The notes below the pieces were generated by a model. It ran no database searches and had not been told where the DNA came from. It saw only the letters and a program-made list of their open reading frames with translations. A program made the position numbers and the translations under genes. From Telluribacter humicola (GTDB lineage Bacteria; Bacteroidota; Bacteroidia; Cytophagales; Spirosomataceae), in assembly GCF_017355935.1 (NCBI RefSeq), contig NZ_JAFIQT010000007.1:124001-188000 (forward strand): a DNA stretch of 64,000 bases, written 5' to 3'. Shown here piece by piece: positions 34,221-43,202 of this stretch. Numbering within the stretch: position 1 is the stretch's first letter; each line of letters starts with the position of its first letter.

Positions 34221-34799
34221 TTACACCAGATCCTCCGTCTGGGCGTACATATCCTGCATGGCCAGGGTGAGCCCTACGCTAGCCAACTCAATGCTCTTGT
34301 CAACGGCATAGGCCTCGGAGGCCAGCATCCATATACCATCATCATTCTTCCTGAACACTTCCGCGGCTACCGCACGTGCATTGATCAGCACGTATTCCCT
34401 TAGGGTTGGGATGCTACGGTAGAAGTGAAATTTCTCGCCCCGGTCATACGCCTCAGTACTTTCTGACAGTACTTCTACCAGTACAGTAGGATTGAGGATA
34501 GTATCCTTCTTGTCATCCAGGTACTCATTCTTCCCACATACCACGATCAGATCTGGGTAGGTGTACAGGCCGTTGGCTGGAATGTGTATACGCTGGTCAC
34601 TGGAATAGGTACGGCAGGATTTACCTCTAAAAAAGGAGCCTATCTCGATCGACAAGTTCTCCACGATCCGGTTGTGATTATGACCGGATCCGGCCATGGC
34701 AAAAATCTCGCCCCGGTAGTACTCACTCTTGTAGTCAGCTTCCCGTTCCAGTTCAAGGTACTCCTCCGGGCTATAGTATTTGTGTGGTTGTGCGGTCAT
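34221..34799 (-). CDS. Uma2-family (DUF820) endonuclease-like protein
   Basis: A 192-aa protein with the Uma2 pattern: YYSPEEYLELEREADYKSEYYRGEIFAMAG, NRIVENLSIEIGSFF, YTYPDLIVVCG and NPTVLVEVLSEST, that is a PD...ExxS arrangement of the PD-(D/E)XK nuclease fold. The family is very common in Cytophagales and cyanobacteria, usually as stand-alone copies, and its biological role is unclear. Its 3' end almost touches the YgiT gene. Confidence 0.88.
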   Translation of the reverse strand: MTAQPHKYYSPEEYLELEREADYKSEYYRGEIFAMAGSGHNHNRIVENLSIEIGSFFRGKSCRTYSSDQRIHIPANGLYTYPDLIVVCGKNEYLDDKKDTILNPTVLVEVLSESTEAYDRGEKFHFYRSIPTLREYVLINARAVAAEVFRKNDDGIWMLASEAYAVDKSIELASVGLTLAMQDMYAQTEDLV

Positions 34800-34867
34800 A
34801 AGTCTCAGGCTGATTTACCAAAAATACACAAACAAGGTTAAAATTCTTTGCCTATCCCCATAAGTAC

Positions 34868-36154
34868 CTACCTCGTCAGACGGTAGATCAGCAGGGCTGA
34901 GCGCTGGATCAGGGCGGGGTACTCTTTCAGGTTGATGGTCTCGCCCGGTGCGTGCGCTCCTTTGCCCGAGGCACCTAGCCCGTCCAGACTATCCAGGTAC
35001 TTCGCAACGTAAGATATGTCACCCGCCCCGCGCGAACCCGGATCACCTGCCCGCACACTACCAAGCCCCATGTCACGGCTAACCTGATCCAGTACCTGGA
35101 GCACCGCCGCGTTACCGGGCGTAGGCTCCATCGAAGGAATACCATCTGTAAAGTTAATCTCGGCCCGGGTTCCGGGTAGATTCTGTGCTACGATCTCCCG
35201 CATTCTGGCCCGGGCCTCCTCCTTCTGTTTTTCGGATAGAAATCGTAGATCACCCGTCACCATCGCCTTTTGTGAGATAATGTTGGTCTTACTTACGGCT
35301 TCGCCCCTATCCAGCATGGGATCATAATTTACTTCCGTACCGCCCACAATAACACCCGGATTAAAAGTCAGGTACTTCTCCTGGCTCAGCTGTACCCGGA
35401 ACTGATCCAGGATACGGGCCGCTTCATAGATAGCTCCGTACCCGGCGCTGTTAGAGAATATACCTGATGAATGGCCGGAATTGCCGTAGGTAGTAAGCCG
35501 CCAGTCGTTGATACCCCGCCGGGCGGTAGTAGCGATACTAAATCCCTGAGCGTTTTCGTAAGCCAGGGCTATGTCATGCTGTTTGGCCCGATCAATAAAG
35601 TCTTTCCGGCTGATGCTGGTCGGCTTGCCGCTGCTTTCCTCATCACCCGTGAAGTAGACGGTAATGGAAGTACCATCCAGCAGTCCCTGCGCATGCAAGG
35701 CTTTCAGTGCCGCTACTACCATGACATCCCCACCTTTCATATCATTGACACCCTGGCCGGTAGCGGTGGAGTCGTTGAGGCGGGTGTAGGGGGTAAAAGG
35801 CATCGACTTTTCGAATACCGTATCCAGGTGACCAATCAGGAATAGTTTCTTTCCCTTGTTCCCCTTGCGGTAGGCTACGAGATGTCCTGCCCGGTTGAGC
35901 GAATCCGGCAGCGATACCCATTCGGTGGTAAAGCCCAGCGCTTTGAATTCTTTCCCCAGCCGCTCCCCTACCTGCCGCACGCCCTCTTTATTCAGCGTAC
36001 CGCTATTGATATTCACTACCTCCTCCAGCAGCTTTTCGGTCTGGAGCATGTTATTTGTGACGTGTTCAACTATTTTCTTCTCAACGGGGCTCAGCGACTG
36101 GCTTGTGGCCTCTAACGCTATTCCCATCAGTAGCAGTAGTAGTATCTTTTCCAT
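34868..36154 (-). CDS. Secreted M20-family metallopeptidase (glutamate carboxypeptidase-like)
   Basis: A 428-aa protein with a signal peptide (ALEATSQS). Zinc-site motifs of the M20 family are visible: LFLIGHLDTVFE (about 105-116), GQGVNDMKGGDVMVV, YFTGDEESSGKP (catalytic Glu and Zn ligand) and a late GASGKGAHAPGETINL with the last His ligand. The dimerisation domain carries NSGHSSG. It should cleave terminal residues from peptides in the periplasm or outside. No linked transporter gene is seen. Confidence 0.92.
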   Translation of the reverse strand: MEKILLLLLMGIALEATSQSLSPVEKKIVEHVTNNMLQTEKLLEEVVNINSGTLNKEGVRQVGERLGKEFKALGFTTEWVSLPDSLNRAGHLVAYRKGNKGKKLFLIGHLDTVFEKSMPFTPYTRLNDSTATGQGVNDMKGGDVMVVAALKALHAQGLLDGTSITVYFTGDEESSGKPTSISRKDFIDRAKQHDIALAYENAQGFSIATTARRGINDWRLTTYGNSGHSSGIFSNSAGYGAIYEAARILDQFRVQLSQEKYLTFNPGVIVGGTEVNYDPMLDRGEAVSKTNIISQKAMVTGDLRFLSEKQKEEARARMREIVAQNLPGTRAEINFTDGIPSMEPTPGNAAVLQVLDQVSRDMGLGSVRAGDPGSRGAGDISYVAKYLDSLDGLGASGKGAHAPGETINLKEYPALIQRSALLIYRLTR

Positions 36155-36376
36155 GTAGTTTTAGATTAGGGGTAGTTTAGGTGCTCTTCAATAAAAATCA
36201 GCTTTAATATACTCTTTTATCAAAAAGGACGTAAAAGAAGTCTTAGCTTGTTTTACTTTCATAGCAGGCACAGTAATTTGAACATTCAATTTAAAGTACA
36301 ACAGGCCAGCCTATATGTATGGTATCACAACATGCCTTACGGCTAACAACCTGCTACTCCGTCAAATCTGATACTC

Positions 36377-37669
36377 ATGAAGCGTCTTTTTGCCCTATTC
36401 ATATATCTAATAGCTAGTACACAGGCGAGCCTCGCCCAGCCAACGGCTGAGGTAAGACTGGATGACTATATTTATAGCGAGACCATCAAGACGGTACTGC
36501 TGTATCCGGCGGCGGACAATCCCGAAGATCCACGCAGATTTCTGGCACCGGCCATCCTGCCGCTTGGCGCTAACCGGCCGTTTATCCTGGAGTTTGATGA
36601 CCTGACGGCTGACTACCGGGGCTTCCGCGCCAAGATCATCCACTGCAACGCCGACTGGAGCCGCTCTGTACTGAATGATATCGAGTATACCTTCGAGTAC
36701 AACGACTACCCTATTACTACCTTTTCACAGTCGTTCAGCACTAAGGTACCCTACTACCACTATCGTTTTGAGGTACCCAAGGTAAAGCTATCCGGCAACT
36801 ACGTGCTGGTGGTGTATTCTGAACGGGAGCGGAAGCCGGTACTATCGAGGCGGTTTATGTTCTATGAGAGTAAAGTAAGTATCGCGGCTCAGGCCCGCTT
36901 CTCGCAGGGAATTCAGGAGCAGTTTTCGCACCAGCAGATCGATTTCAGCATTGACTATAAAAGCTACCGGCTCATATCCCCCCAAACGGATCTGAAGGTA
37001 GTCATCCGTAAAAACTTCCGCTGGGACAACGCCAAAACCGGCTTTAAACCTACTAATGTTCGTCCATTTGATCAGGTACTCGAATACCAGTTTTTCAATC
37101 TGGAGAATACCTTCCAGGGCGGCAACGAGTACCGTTACTTTGACAGCCGTACATTGGCGGCCCGCGGCTTCGGTATCTATGAGATAGAACGACTAGGTGA
37201 GTTTACACGCCTTATTCTTACGCCGGATGAACCCCGGGCCAATGGAGGGTACTTCGGCATGGACGACTTCAACGGCCTGTACATCGTGGACCAACGGGAA
37301 TCAGGCAACGGCAGTGTGGAAGCAGACTACACTCCGGTAGTATTTACGCTGCGCATGCCCGAGATCCCGGATGGCACACTGTACGTCAACGGAGCCTTTA
37401 ACCTGTGGCTGCTCAACGATCTCAACCGCATGACCTATAACCAGGATCTACAGGCTTATAACGCGGTCATACTACTCAAGCAGGGAGTAGTTAATTATAA
37501 CTATGCAGTAGTAGGTAAAGGCTCAAAACCAGCCGACGAAACGGAGGTAGAAGGAAGCTATGTCAATGCCGAAAATGATTACGATATCCTGGTTTATTTC
37601 AGGCCCCCGGCCGGCCGCTCTGACCAGTTGGTAGGCTACCGGACCGTCGAATGGAACCGCCGACGCTGA
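36377..37669 (+). CDS. DUF5103 protein, T9SS plug-type
   Basis: A 430-aa exported protein with a signal peptide ending ASLAQ. The body matches the DUF5103 pattern (ILEFDDLTADYRGFRAKIIHCNADW, NDYPITTFSQSF, YHYRFEVPKVKLSGNYVLVV, YVNGAFNLWLLND). A DUF5103 protein was described as the Plug that closes the periplasmic side of the T9SS SprA translocon, so this is a likely T9SS part, consistent with the sorting-domain protease at 10958-13345. Other T9SS genes are not in the window. Confidence 0.82.
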   Translation: MKRLFALFIYLIASTQASLAQPTAEVRLDDYIYSETIKTVLLYPAADNPEDPRRFLAPAILPLGANRPFILEFDDLTADYRGFRAKIIHCNADWSRSVLNDIEYTFEYNDYPITTFSQSFSTKVPYYHYRFEVPKVKLSGNYVLVVYSERERKPVLSRRFMFYESKVSIAAQARFSQGIQEQFSHQQIDFSIDYKSYRLISPQTDLKVVIRKNFRWDNAKTGFKPTNVRPFDQVLEYQFFNLENTFQGGNEYRYFDSRTLAARGFGIYEIERLGEFTRLILTPDEPRANGGYFGMDDFNGLYIVDQRESGNGSVEADYTPVVFTLRMPEIPDGTLYVNGAFNLWLLNDLNRMTYNQDLQAYNAVILLKQGVVNYNYAVVGKGSKPADETEVEGSYVNAENDYDILVYFRPPAGRSDQLVGYRTVEWNRRR

Positions 37670-37976
37670 TTAATCATTGCATCTTTACAAGAAGGCCCAA
37701 TTTTTTTAATTTTTTTTCCAGGGCCAACCTCCTTCAATAAAACCATCCTTTCCGGCAGGAATATGGATTTTTCATGACTACTGCTTTCCAGCAATAGCCC
37801 CCGGAGATATTTTTTTGGAATTTTCTAAAAACAGGCTCATAATACAAATTAACTATATCTTGCAATAATTAAAGAACTAATAAGAATAGTTATGTTTTTT
37901 CTGTTATACTAATAGATTTGTAACTAGAAGAAAAAGCTAATCGTGTGGTTCAACACAAATAATACTAGGAGACGCT
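37670..37976. other. 307-base AT-rich gap before an unknown gene
   Basis: It contains T-rich runs within an imperfect GGCCC/GGGCC hairpin just after the plug gene (37684-37724), which may end that transcript. A -7-like TAGATTTG (37913-37920) lies 57 bases before the next ATG without a clear -33 box. No ORF is supported. Confidence 0.4.
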
Positions 37977-38399
37977 ATGAATAAATACATCGAAACCAGC
38001 CAGTACCTTACTCCCAATTTGTATATAACAAGAAATGAAGCTGATATTATCGACTGTCTGGTAGATCACCATGAAATGCCAAAAAGCTTTGATGATAATA
38101 AGGTTGTAAGTTTCTTCTCGGGCAAGGATTTCCACCTGGTCCTGTTTTTTCCCCAGCTTGAAGACCGCGGATTCCAGATGTACGTCGTACAGGATTTCTC
38201 TGTCCACGTTGAAGAGCTTTTTGCTCTGCGGGAGATGTTTGGTCAACTGATCGAAGCTGGTCAGAACGTAAGGCTGATGAAAAAAGCACAATACCGGGTC
38301 GATAACCTTATCCACATGGCCCGTACTTTCCGGGCTATGATGCACAAGGAACTGGCCCATATGGAAGATGATATCCGTCCGGATTCATTTAACTACTAA
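37977..38399 (+). CDS. Conserved-looking protein of unknown function, 140 aa
   Basis: A soluble 140-aa protein without signal peptide or membrane segment. It has a hydrophobic beta core (KVVSFFSGKDFHLVLFFPQL, MYVVQDFSVHVEELF) and a C-terminal amphipathic helix with MHKELAHMED. No family is recognised. It is monocistronic: preceded by a long AT-rich gap with its own candidate promoter and followed by a strong terminator at 38461-38488. Confidence 0.7.
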   Translation: MNKYIETSQYLTPNLYITRNEADIIDCLVDHHEMPKSFDDNKVVSFFSGKDFHLVLFFPQLEDRGFQMYVVQDFSVHVEELFALREMFGQLIEAGQNVRLMKKAQYRVDNLIHMARTFRAMMHKELAHMEDDIRPDSFNY

Positions 38400-38460
38400 T
38401 GCTACTTATTCCATTTGCCTGGCGCTAATGAATAGATCGTTGAAAAGTAGGTAATACGTA

Positions 38461-38488
38461 AAAAAGGCGCGATACTTCGCGCCTTTTT
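38461..38488. terminator. Terminator between the unknown gene and ychF
   Basis: 12-bp stem AAAAAGGCGCGA / TCGCGCCTTTTT with a 4-nt loop, flanked by A and T runs; suited to both of the convergent genes. Confidence 0.92.
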
Positions 38489-38525
38489 TACTTTATATAA
38501 CTATATAATAGTTTAACTATCAGCA

Positions 38526-39626
38526 CTATACGTTAAACCGGAAGTGCATAACATCACCATCCTTTACTACGTATTCTTTGCCTTCCACGGCCATTTTACC
38601 GGCATCTTTGATAGCCGCCTCGGATTTGTACTGCTGATAGTCAGCCAGCTTGATCACCTCCGCCCGGATAAAGCCTCTCTCGAAGTCAGTATGAATAACG
38701 CCGGCAGCCTGGGGAGCTTTCCAGCCCCGCACGATAGTCCAGGCGCGTACTTCTTTCACGCCGGCCGTAAAATACGTAATCAGGTTCAGCAGGCTGTATG
38801 CAGCTCTGATGAGCTTGCTCAATCCAGACTCCGCCAGACCAAACTCCTCCAGGAACAGCTGGCGCTCTTCGGGGTCTTCAATTTCAGCAATCTGCGATTC
38901 AATGGCCGCGCAGAGTACAATTACTTCGGCTCCTTCCTGAGCTACTGCTTCCCGTAGCTTTTCGGAGTACTCATTGCCGGTCAGCATAGAGTTTTCATCC
39001 ACGTTAGCTACGTAGATAACCGGCTTAGCCGTTAGCAACTGCAGGTCACCAATGGCCGCTCTTTTATCCTCTTCGGATACCTCTACACTACGTGCGTTAC
39101 GGCCCGCTTCGAGGGCTGCCTTGTACATTTTAAGTACTTCTAGCTCGGTTTTGGCTTTGGCATCACCCACCCGGGCCGCTTTATCAATACGCTGTATCTT
39201 CTTATCTACCGACTCGAGATCTTTGAGCTGCAGCTCGGCATCTATGATTTCTTTATCAAATACAGGGTCCACACGGCCCTCTACGTGAACAACGTTTTCG
39301 TCCTGGAAGCAGCGGATTACATGGGCAATAGCATCTACTTCGCGAATATTGGCCAGAAACTTATTACCCAATCCGGCTCCCTGGCTGGCGCCTTTTACCA
39401 GTCCGGCGATGTCCACAAACTCCATGATAGTAGGTATTACTTTCTGGGGCTTTACCAGCTCAGTCAGTACATCCAGACGATCGTCGGGTACAGTTACTAC
39501 GCCCACGTTGGGTTCGATGGTACAGAATGGATAGTTGGCCGCTTCGGCCTTGCCACTCGATATGGCGTTAAATAAGGTGGATTTCCCTACGTTTGGTAAT
39601 CCTACAATCCCACATTGAAGACTCAT
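38526..39626 (-). CDS. ychF: Obg-family ATPase YchF
   Basis: 366 aa, the usual YchF length. Motifs: GLPNVGKST (P-loop), YPFCTIEPNVGVV, DIAGLVKGASQGAGLGNKFL, and the C-terminal TGS domain (FTAGVKEVRAWTI ... GDVMHFRFNV). In place of the GTP-specific NKxD the segment VANVDE is present, in line with the ATP preference of the family. A conserved redox- and ribosome-associated NTPase. A CAAAATTA (39664-39671), reading TAATTTTG on the minus strand, may be its -7 element. Confidence 0.96.
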   Translation of the reverse strand: MSLQCGIVGLPNVGKSTLFNAISSGKAEAANYPFCTIEPNVGVVTVPDDRLDVLTELVKPQKVIPTIMEFVDIAGLVKGASQGAGLGNKFLANIREVDAIAHVIRCFQDENVVHVEGRVDPVFDKEIIDAELQLKDLESVDKKIQRIDKAARVGDAKAKTELEVLKMYKAALEAGRNARSVEVSEEDKRAAIGDLQLLTAKPVIYVANVDENSMLTGNEYSEKLREAVAQEGAEVIVLCAAIESQIAEIEDPEERQLFLEEFGLAESGLSKLIRAAYSLLNLITYFTAGVKEVRAWTIVRGWKAPQAAGVIHTDFERGFIRAEVIKLADYQQYKSEAAIKDAGKMAVEGKEYVVKDGDVMHFRFNV

Positions 39627-39692
39627 TGCTTAGTTGGTAATCAACAGTTTGAAAAATATAGTGCAAAATTACCAATTAAAGCCCGAAAAACT

Positions 39693-39722
39693 AAAAAGCC
39701 TTCGGATTCCATCTCCGAAGGC
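39693..39722 (-). terminator. Terminator of the DUF3276 gene
   Basis: 9-bp stem GCCTTCGGA/TCCGAAGGC (39698-39706 with 39714-39722), followed on the minus strand by T5. Confidence 0.85.
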
Positions 39723-39752
39723 TGCCTTTTCTTACAAAAACGACTTATTTCC

Positions 39753-40073
39753 CTACTCCCACTTCAGTTCGGTGGTACCTATGCCGTCTAGTTCATCGGC
39801 TTTGGCTTCGTACTGAGTAAAATCGAAATCGGGCATAAGCTCTGTCTTGACGTGGTCAACAGCCTCTTGGAGAGCATCAATGAACTTGTCAAAATCTTCT
39901 TTGTACAAAAACATTTTGTGCTTTTCGTACGTGAAGCCATCTCCCTGTGGATGGCGGCGGCTTTCGGTAATGGTAAGGTAGTAATCGTTGGATCGCGTCG
40001 AGCGAACATCGAAGAAGTAAGTACGTTTTCCCGCTCTGACCCGTTTGGAGTAGATTTTCTCTCTGTCTTCCAC
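39753..40073 (-). CDS. DUF3276 PUR-alpha-like nucleic-acid-binding protein
   Basis: A 106-aa protein starting MEDREKIYSKRVRAGKRTYFFDVR with SNDYYLTITESRR and KHKMFLYKEDFDKFIDAL, the single PUR repeat found in Bacteroidota and spirochaetes. PUR-alpha domains bind single-stranded DNA or RNA; the exact role in Bacteroidota is not known. The tail (DFTQYEAKADELDGIGT) is acidic. It is transcribed alone, ending at the terminator 39693-39722. Confidence 0.88.
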   Translation of the reverse strand: MEDREKIYSKRVRAGKRTYFFDVRSTRSNDYYLTITESRRHPQGDGFTYEKHKMFLYKEDFDKFIDALQEAVDHVKTELMPDFDFTQYEAKADELDGIGTTELKWE

Positions 40074-40238
40074 TATGTCTAGGATTTATGGTTAATCAAA
40101 CGCTAAAATAGAAACTATATTGTTTTTCACCAAAAGTTTAGAAAGAATAATACGAACATCCAAATAAGTATTTATAAACTTTCGTATAAAGTATATGAAA
40201 TAACTAATTAGTTTTAGGTTATTAATTTTTATCTGCTT

Positions 40239-40246
40239 TATATTTG
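40239..40246 (+). promoter_or_regulatory. Candidate -7 element for the RlpA-like gene
   Basis: TATATTTG with a poor TTTA match 22 bases upstream. It predicts a leader of about 85 bases before the ATG at 40340. Confidence 0.4.
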
Positions 40247-40339
40247 GGGTATTGCATTAGTGTTTGCCAGGCCGAATAAGTTGATTATCTGTATCATACA
40301 GAACTTGTTCGGGATTATGTTTCACCAAACCCTCAAGGC

Positions 40340-40837
40340 ATGAAATCGTATGTGTTCCTACTTTTTTTAACTCTATTATTTGCCATTCCCAGGTCTTTGA
40401 AAGCACAGGCAGACCTCGGTGATACCCAAAAAGGACGAGCCTCTTTCTACTCCCCAAATTTTGATGGCCGTCAAACTTATTTCGGAGAAATATTCAACAG
40501 CGACGAACTCACCGCAGCTCATCGCTCCCTTCCCCATAACACGATGGTTGAGGTCACTAATCTGGCCAACAAGCGCACCGTCGTAGTCCGTATTAATGAC
40601 CGGGGACCATTCACCCAAAACAAGAATCGCCTGATTGACGTTAGTAAAGCAGCCGCCAGTAAACTAGGCCTGGTAAGTCATGGTGTAGCGGATGTAGTCA
40701 TTCGGGTAATAGGTATGGAGGGCATGGTACTTCTGGCCCCTCACGAAACCGTACTGCAAAGTACCGGAGAGATTATCTCGACTCTTATCAAGAAGGCAGT
40801 AACCACGACTACCGGCAGTAACAGGGGCCCTAAGTAG
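40340..40837 (+). CDS. RlpA-like double-psi beta-barrel protein
   Basis: 165 aa with a signal peptide ending SLKAQ. The RlpA barrel is clear: GRASFYSPNFDGRQTYFGE, LTAAHRSLPHNTMVEVTNL, VRINDRGPF and IDVSKAAASKLGL. RlpA proteins act in the periplasm on peptidoglycan, as lytic transglycosylases acting on naked glycan strands in Pseudomonas. There is no SPOR domain here, unlike E. coli RlpA. Stands alone between the DUF3276 gene and the DUF58 gene. Confidence 0.92.
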   Translation: MKSYVFLLFLTLLFAIPRSLKAQADLGDTQKGRASFYSPNFDGRQTYFGEIFNSDELTAAHRSLPHNTMVEVTNLANKRTVVVRINDRGPFTQNKNRLIDVSKAAASKLGLVSHGVADVVIRVIGMEGMVLLAPHETVLQSTGEIISTLIKKAVTTTTGSNRGPK

Positions 40838-40921
40838 GCTCCTTAGCTTACACTACGGGGGTAAATACTGCGTTGTATAGACTTATAAAGAAGACGTTTT
40901 TACCTGACCCCCTACCCGAGT

Positions 40922-41836
40922 ATGAGTAGTCGTCCTTTGGATCTGGCCCGAATCCGCGAATTTGGTAATCTTGAGTTTCTGGCCAAGCAGCTGGTAGAAG
41001 GCTTCATTACGGGCCTTCATAAGTCTCCCTTTCATGGATTCTCAGTAGAGTTTGCCGAACATCGCCTGTACAATACCGGCGAAAGTACCCGGCATATCGA
41101 CTGGAAGGTATACGGTAAGACCGACCGCCTGTTTGTAAAGCGCTACGAGGAAGAAACCAACCTGCGCTGTCACATCCTGCTGGACACGTCGTCGTCTATG
41201 TACTACCCGGAGCCGGGTTACGGCAAGATGACCTTCAGTATTATGGCGGCAGCTAGCCTCGCTCACCTACTGCAGCGGCAGAAAGATGCCGTAAGCCTGT
41301 GCACATTCTCGGATCAGATTGAGGTACAGACCCAGGTAAAGTCTACGCCCTCGCACGTACATAAGATCATGATCGAGCTGGATAACCTCCTGCAGAAACC
41401 CCGCCCGCAGAAGAAGACCTCAGTGGCGGAGGTGATTCACCTGATCGCCCAGAAGATACAGAAGCGTTCGCTGGTAGTTATATTCAGCGATATGTTTGAT
41501 AATATTGAGCATAGCGAACAGCTGTTTACGGCACTGCAGCACCTGCGTCACAACCTCCACGAGGTACTGCTCTTCCATGTTACGGACCGGCGGACCGAAG
41601 AGGAGTTTGCCTTTGAAGACCGTCCGTACGAGTTTATTGACCTGGAAACCGGAGAACGTGTAAAGGTGCAGCCTCACCAGGTACGTGACCACTACCAGCA
41701 GTACGTCAAACAATTCTATCGGGACCTGAAACTCAAGTGCGGTCAGTACAAGGTTGATTTCATTGAAGCAGATATTGCGCAGAGTTTTGATCCCATTTTG
41801 ACCGCCTATCTAGTAAAGCGTTCCAAATTGAAATAA
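40922..41836 (+). CDS. DUF58-domain protein
   Basis: A 304-aa protein with the DUF58 core ESTRHIDWKVYGKTDRLFVKR (residues about 56-76) followed by a von Willebrand A-like fold (LLDTSSSMYYPE with DxSxS, and VVIFSDMFDN). Such proteins usually work with MoxR-type AAA ATPases and other VWA proteins; no MoxR gene is in the window. It has no membrane segment. The next gene (52 bases on) encodes a lipoprotein of unknown role. Confidence 0.92.
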   Translation: MSSRPLDLARIREFGNLEFLAKQLVEGFITGLHKSPFHGFSVEFAEHRLYNTGESTRHIDWKVYGKTDRLFVKRYEEETNLRCHILLDTSSSMYYPEPGYGKMTFSIMAAASLAHLLQRQKDAVSLCTFSDQIEVQTQVKSTPSHVHKIMIELDNLLQKPRPQKKTSVAEVIHLIAQKIQKRSLVVIFSDMFDNIEHSEQLFTALQHLRHNLHEVLLFHVTDRRTEEEFAFEDRPYEFIDLETGERVKVQPHQVRDHYQQYVKQFYRDLKLKCGQYKVDFIEADIAQSFDPILTAYLVKRSKLK

Positions 41837-41888
41837 TTTTCCTGAACTTTGGCTTAGCGTTGACCCTATTACTCAACAAGCCTTAGTC

Positions 41889-43037
41889 ATGAAAAAAATA
41901 ATCTTCTATTGCCTGTCGGCGATGGCTCTGCTGCTGTCGCTCAATGCCTGTCGATCTGCCAAAAAATCTTTACGCCGTGGTGACTATGATGAGTCGGTAT
42001 ACCGGGCCGTCGAAAAGCTCAAAGACAATCCCCGCCATACATCCTCGGCAGATATACTGAAAGAGGCCTACCCAATGGCCCTCCAGCAGCACCTGGACGA
42101 TATCACCCGCTACGAAAAGTCCGTGGAGCCCTTTCGCTGGGAACCGGTAGCCGAAGCCTATACCAGCCTCAATCGCCTGTACAACGCAGTGCGAGACTGC
42201 CGTAGTTGCGGCCAGTTGGTAACAGCCCGTAGCTACTATGACGAGGAAAGAGAAGCCCGTCACAAGGCCGCTGCTGACCGATACGCCGAGGCGGAGCGCC
42301 TGCTGAACCAGGGAGGCCGTGAAAATGCCCGCCAGGCCTATACGCATTTGGAGCGGGTGGATGGCATTGTGCCCAACTACCAGGACGTTACGCGCAAACT
42401 CGACGAAGCTTACGAGCAGGCTTCATTTAAGGTTGTGGTAGAGCAGGTACTGGTTAGCTCACGGGCCTACCAGCTCAGCAACGAGTACTTCCAGGACCGC
42501 GTCAACGAGTTTCTTCAGACCAACCGTCGCCTCAACAAATTTGTCCGCTTCTATACACCTGAAGAAGCCTCCGACATTAAGCTACGACCCGACCACGTGG
42601 TCCGGCTACAGTTTGATGACTTTGTAGTAGGACAAACACTCGTGGAAACTAAGTCTGAAATCGTAACCAGCAAGGATAGCGTTAAGGTAGGTGAAGCTAC
42701 GGTGGATGGCAAAAAGGTACCCGTGTATAACAAAGTAACGGCTAAGCTCAACCGTAACCGTAAGACAGTCCATTCAAGCGGAGTACTGGATATGCAGATC
42801 CAGGAGTTTGGCAGCCGTCGTATGGTATATCAGGAGAAGTTTCCGGGCGAATTTAACTGGTTCTGTGAGTGGGCCAACTACAACGGCGATGAGCGTGCCC
42901 TTACTGCCGAGCAAAAACGCATAAGCAATACCCGCGAGCTACTGCCTCCCCCACCCCAGCAGCTGTTCGTGGAGTTCAGCAAACCCATCTACGACCGCCT
43001 TACCAACAAGCTGCGCAACTACTATGCACGATATTAA
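41889..43037 (+). CDS. Lipoprotein of unknown function with helical repeat region
   Basis: A 382-aa lipoprotein: the signal ends in LLSLNACRS. The first half is charged and helical with TPR-like spacing (RRGDYDESVYRAVEKLKDN, DRYAEAERLLNQGGRENARQAYTHLERV); the second half is beta-rich (EIVTSKDSVKVGEATVDGKKV). No family name is recognised, but the arrangement looks like a conserved Bacteroidota lipoprotein. Co-directional with DUF58 and closed by the terminator 43152-43190. Confidence 0.72.
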   Translation: MKKIIFYCLSAMALLLSLNACRSAKKSLRRGDYDESVYRAVEKLKDNPRHTSSADILKEAYPMALQQHLDDITRYEKSVEPFRWEPVAEAYTSLNRLYNAVRDCRSCGQLVTARSYYDEEREARHKAAADRYAEAERLLNQGGRENARQAYTHLERVDGIVPNYQDVTRKLDEAYEQASFKVVVEQVLVSSRAYQLSNEYFQDRVNEFLQTNRRLNKFVRFYTPEEASDIKLRPDHVVRLQFDDFVVGQTLVETKSEIVTSKDSVKVGEATVDGKKVPVYNKVTAKLNRNRKTVHSSGVLDMQIQEFGSRRMVYQEKFPGEFNWFCEWANYNGDERALTAEQKRISNTRELLPPPPQQLFVEFSKPIYDRLTNKLRNYYARY

Positions 43038-43085
43038 TGAATAAGTGAATTGTGATGGAGTGATTTAGTGAAGGAGGAAAGTACC

Positions 43086-43106
43086 GAAGGGAAGAAAGGA
43101 GGAAAG
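43086..43106 (+). repeat. Copy of the purine-rich dispersed repeat
   Basis: 21 bases, all purine, sharing GAAGGGAAGAAAGGA with 33589-33603 and differing at one base from 24412-24429 over the first 18. Lies in the gap after the lipoprotein gene. Confidence 0.5.
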
Positions 43107-43151
43107 TGAAGATATGTGTACTTTCAAAAGGAATTTGACATGATTGACCTG

Positions 43152-43190
43152 ATAACAGAAAAGGGAGCACCAGGCTCCCTTTTCTGTTAT
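43152..43190. terminator. Bidirectional terminator
   Basis: Perfect 17-bp stem (43152-43168 with 43174-43190) and a 5-nt loop, between convergent genes. Confidence 0.9.
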
Positions 43191-43202
43191 CTATACAATC
43201 CT

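Noticed and set aside
37684-37724. Firm terminator call after the DUF5103 gene
   Set aside because: The GGCCC/GGGCC stem is short and its loop is long and T-rich, so it was only mentioned within the gap entry.
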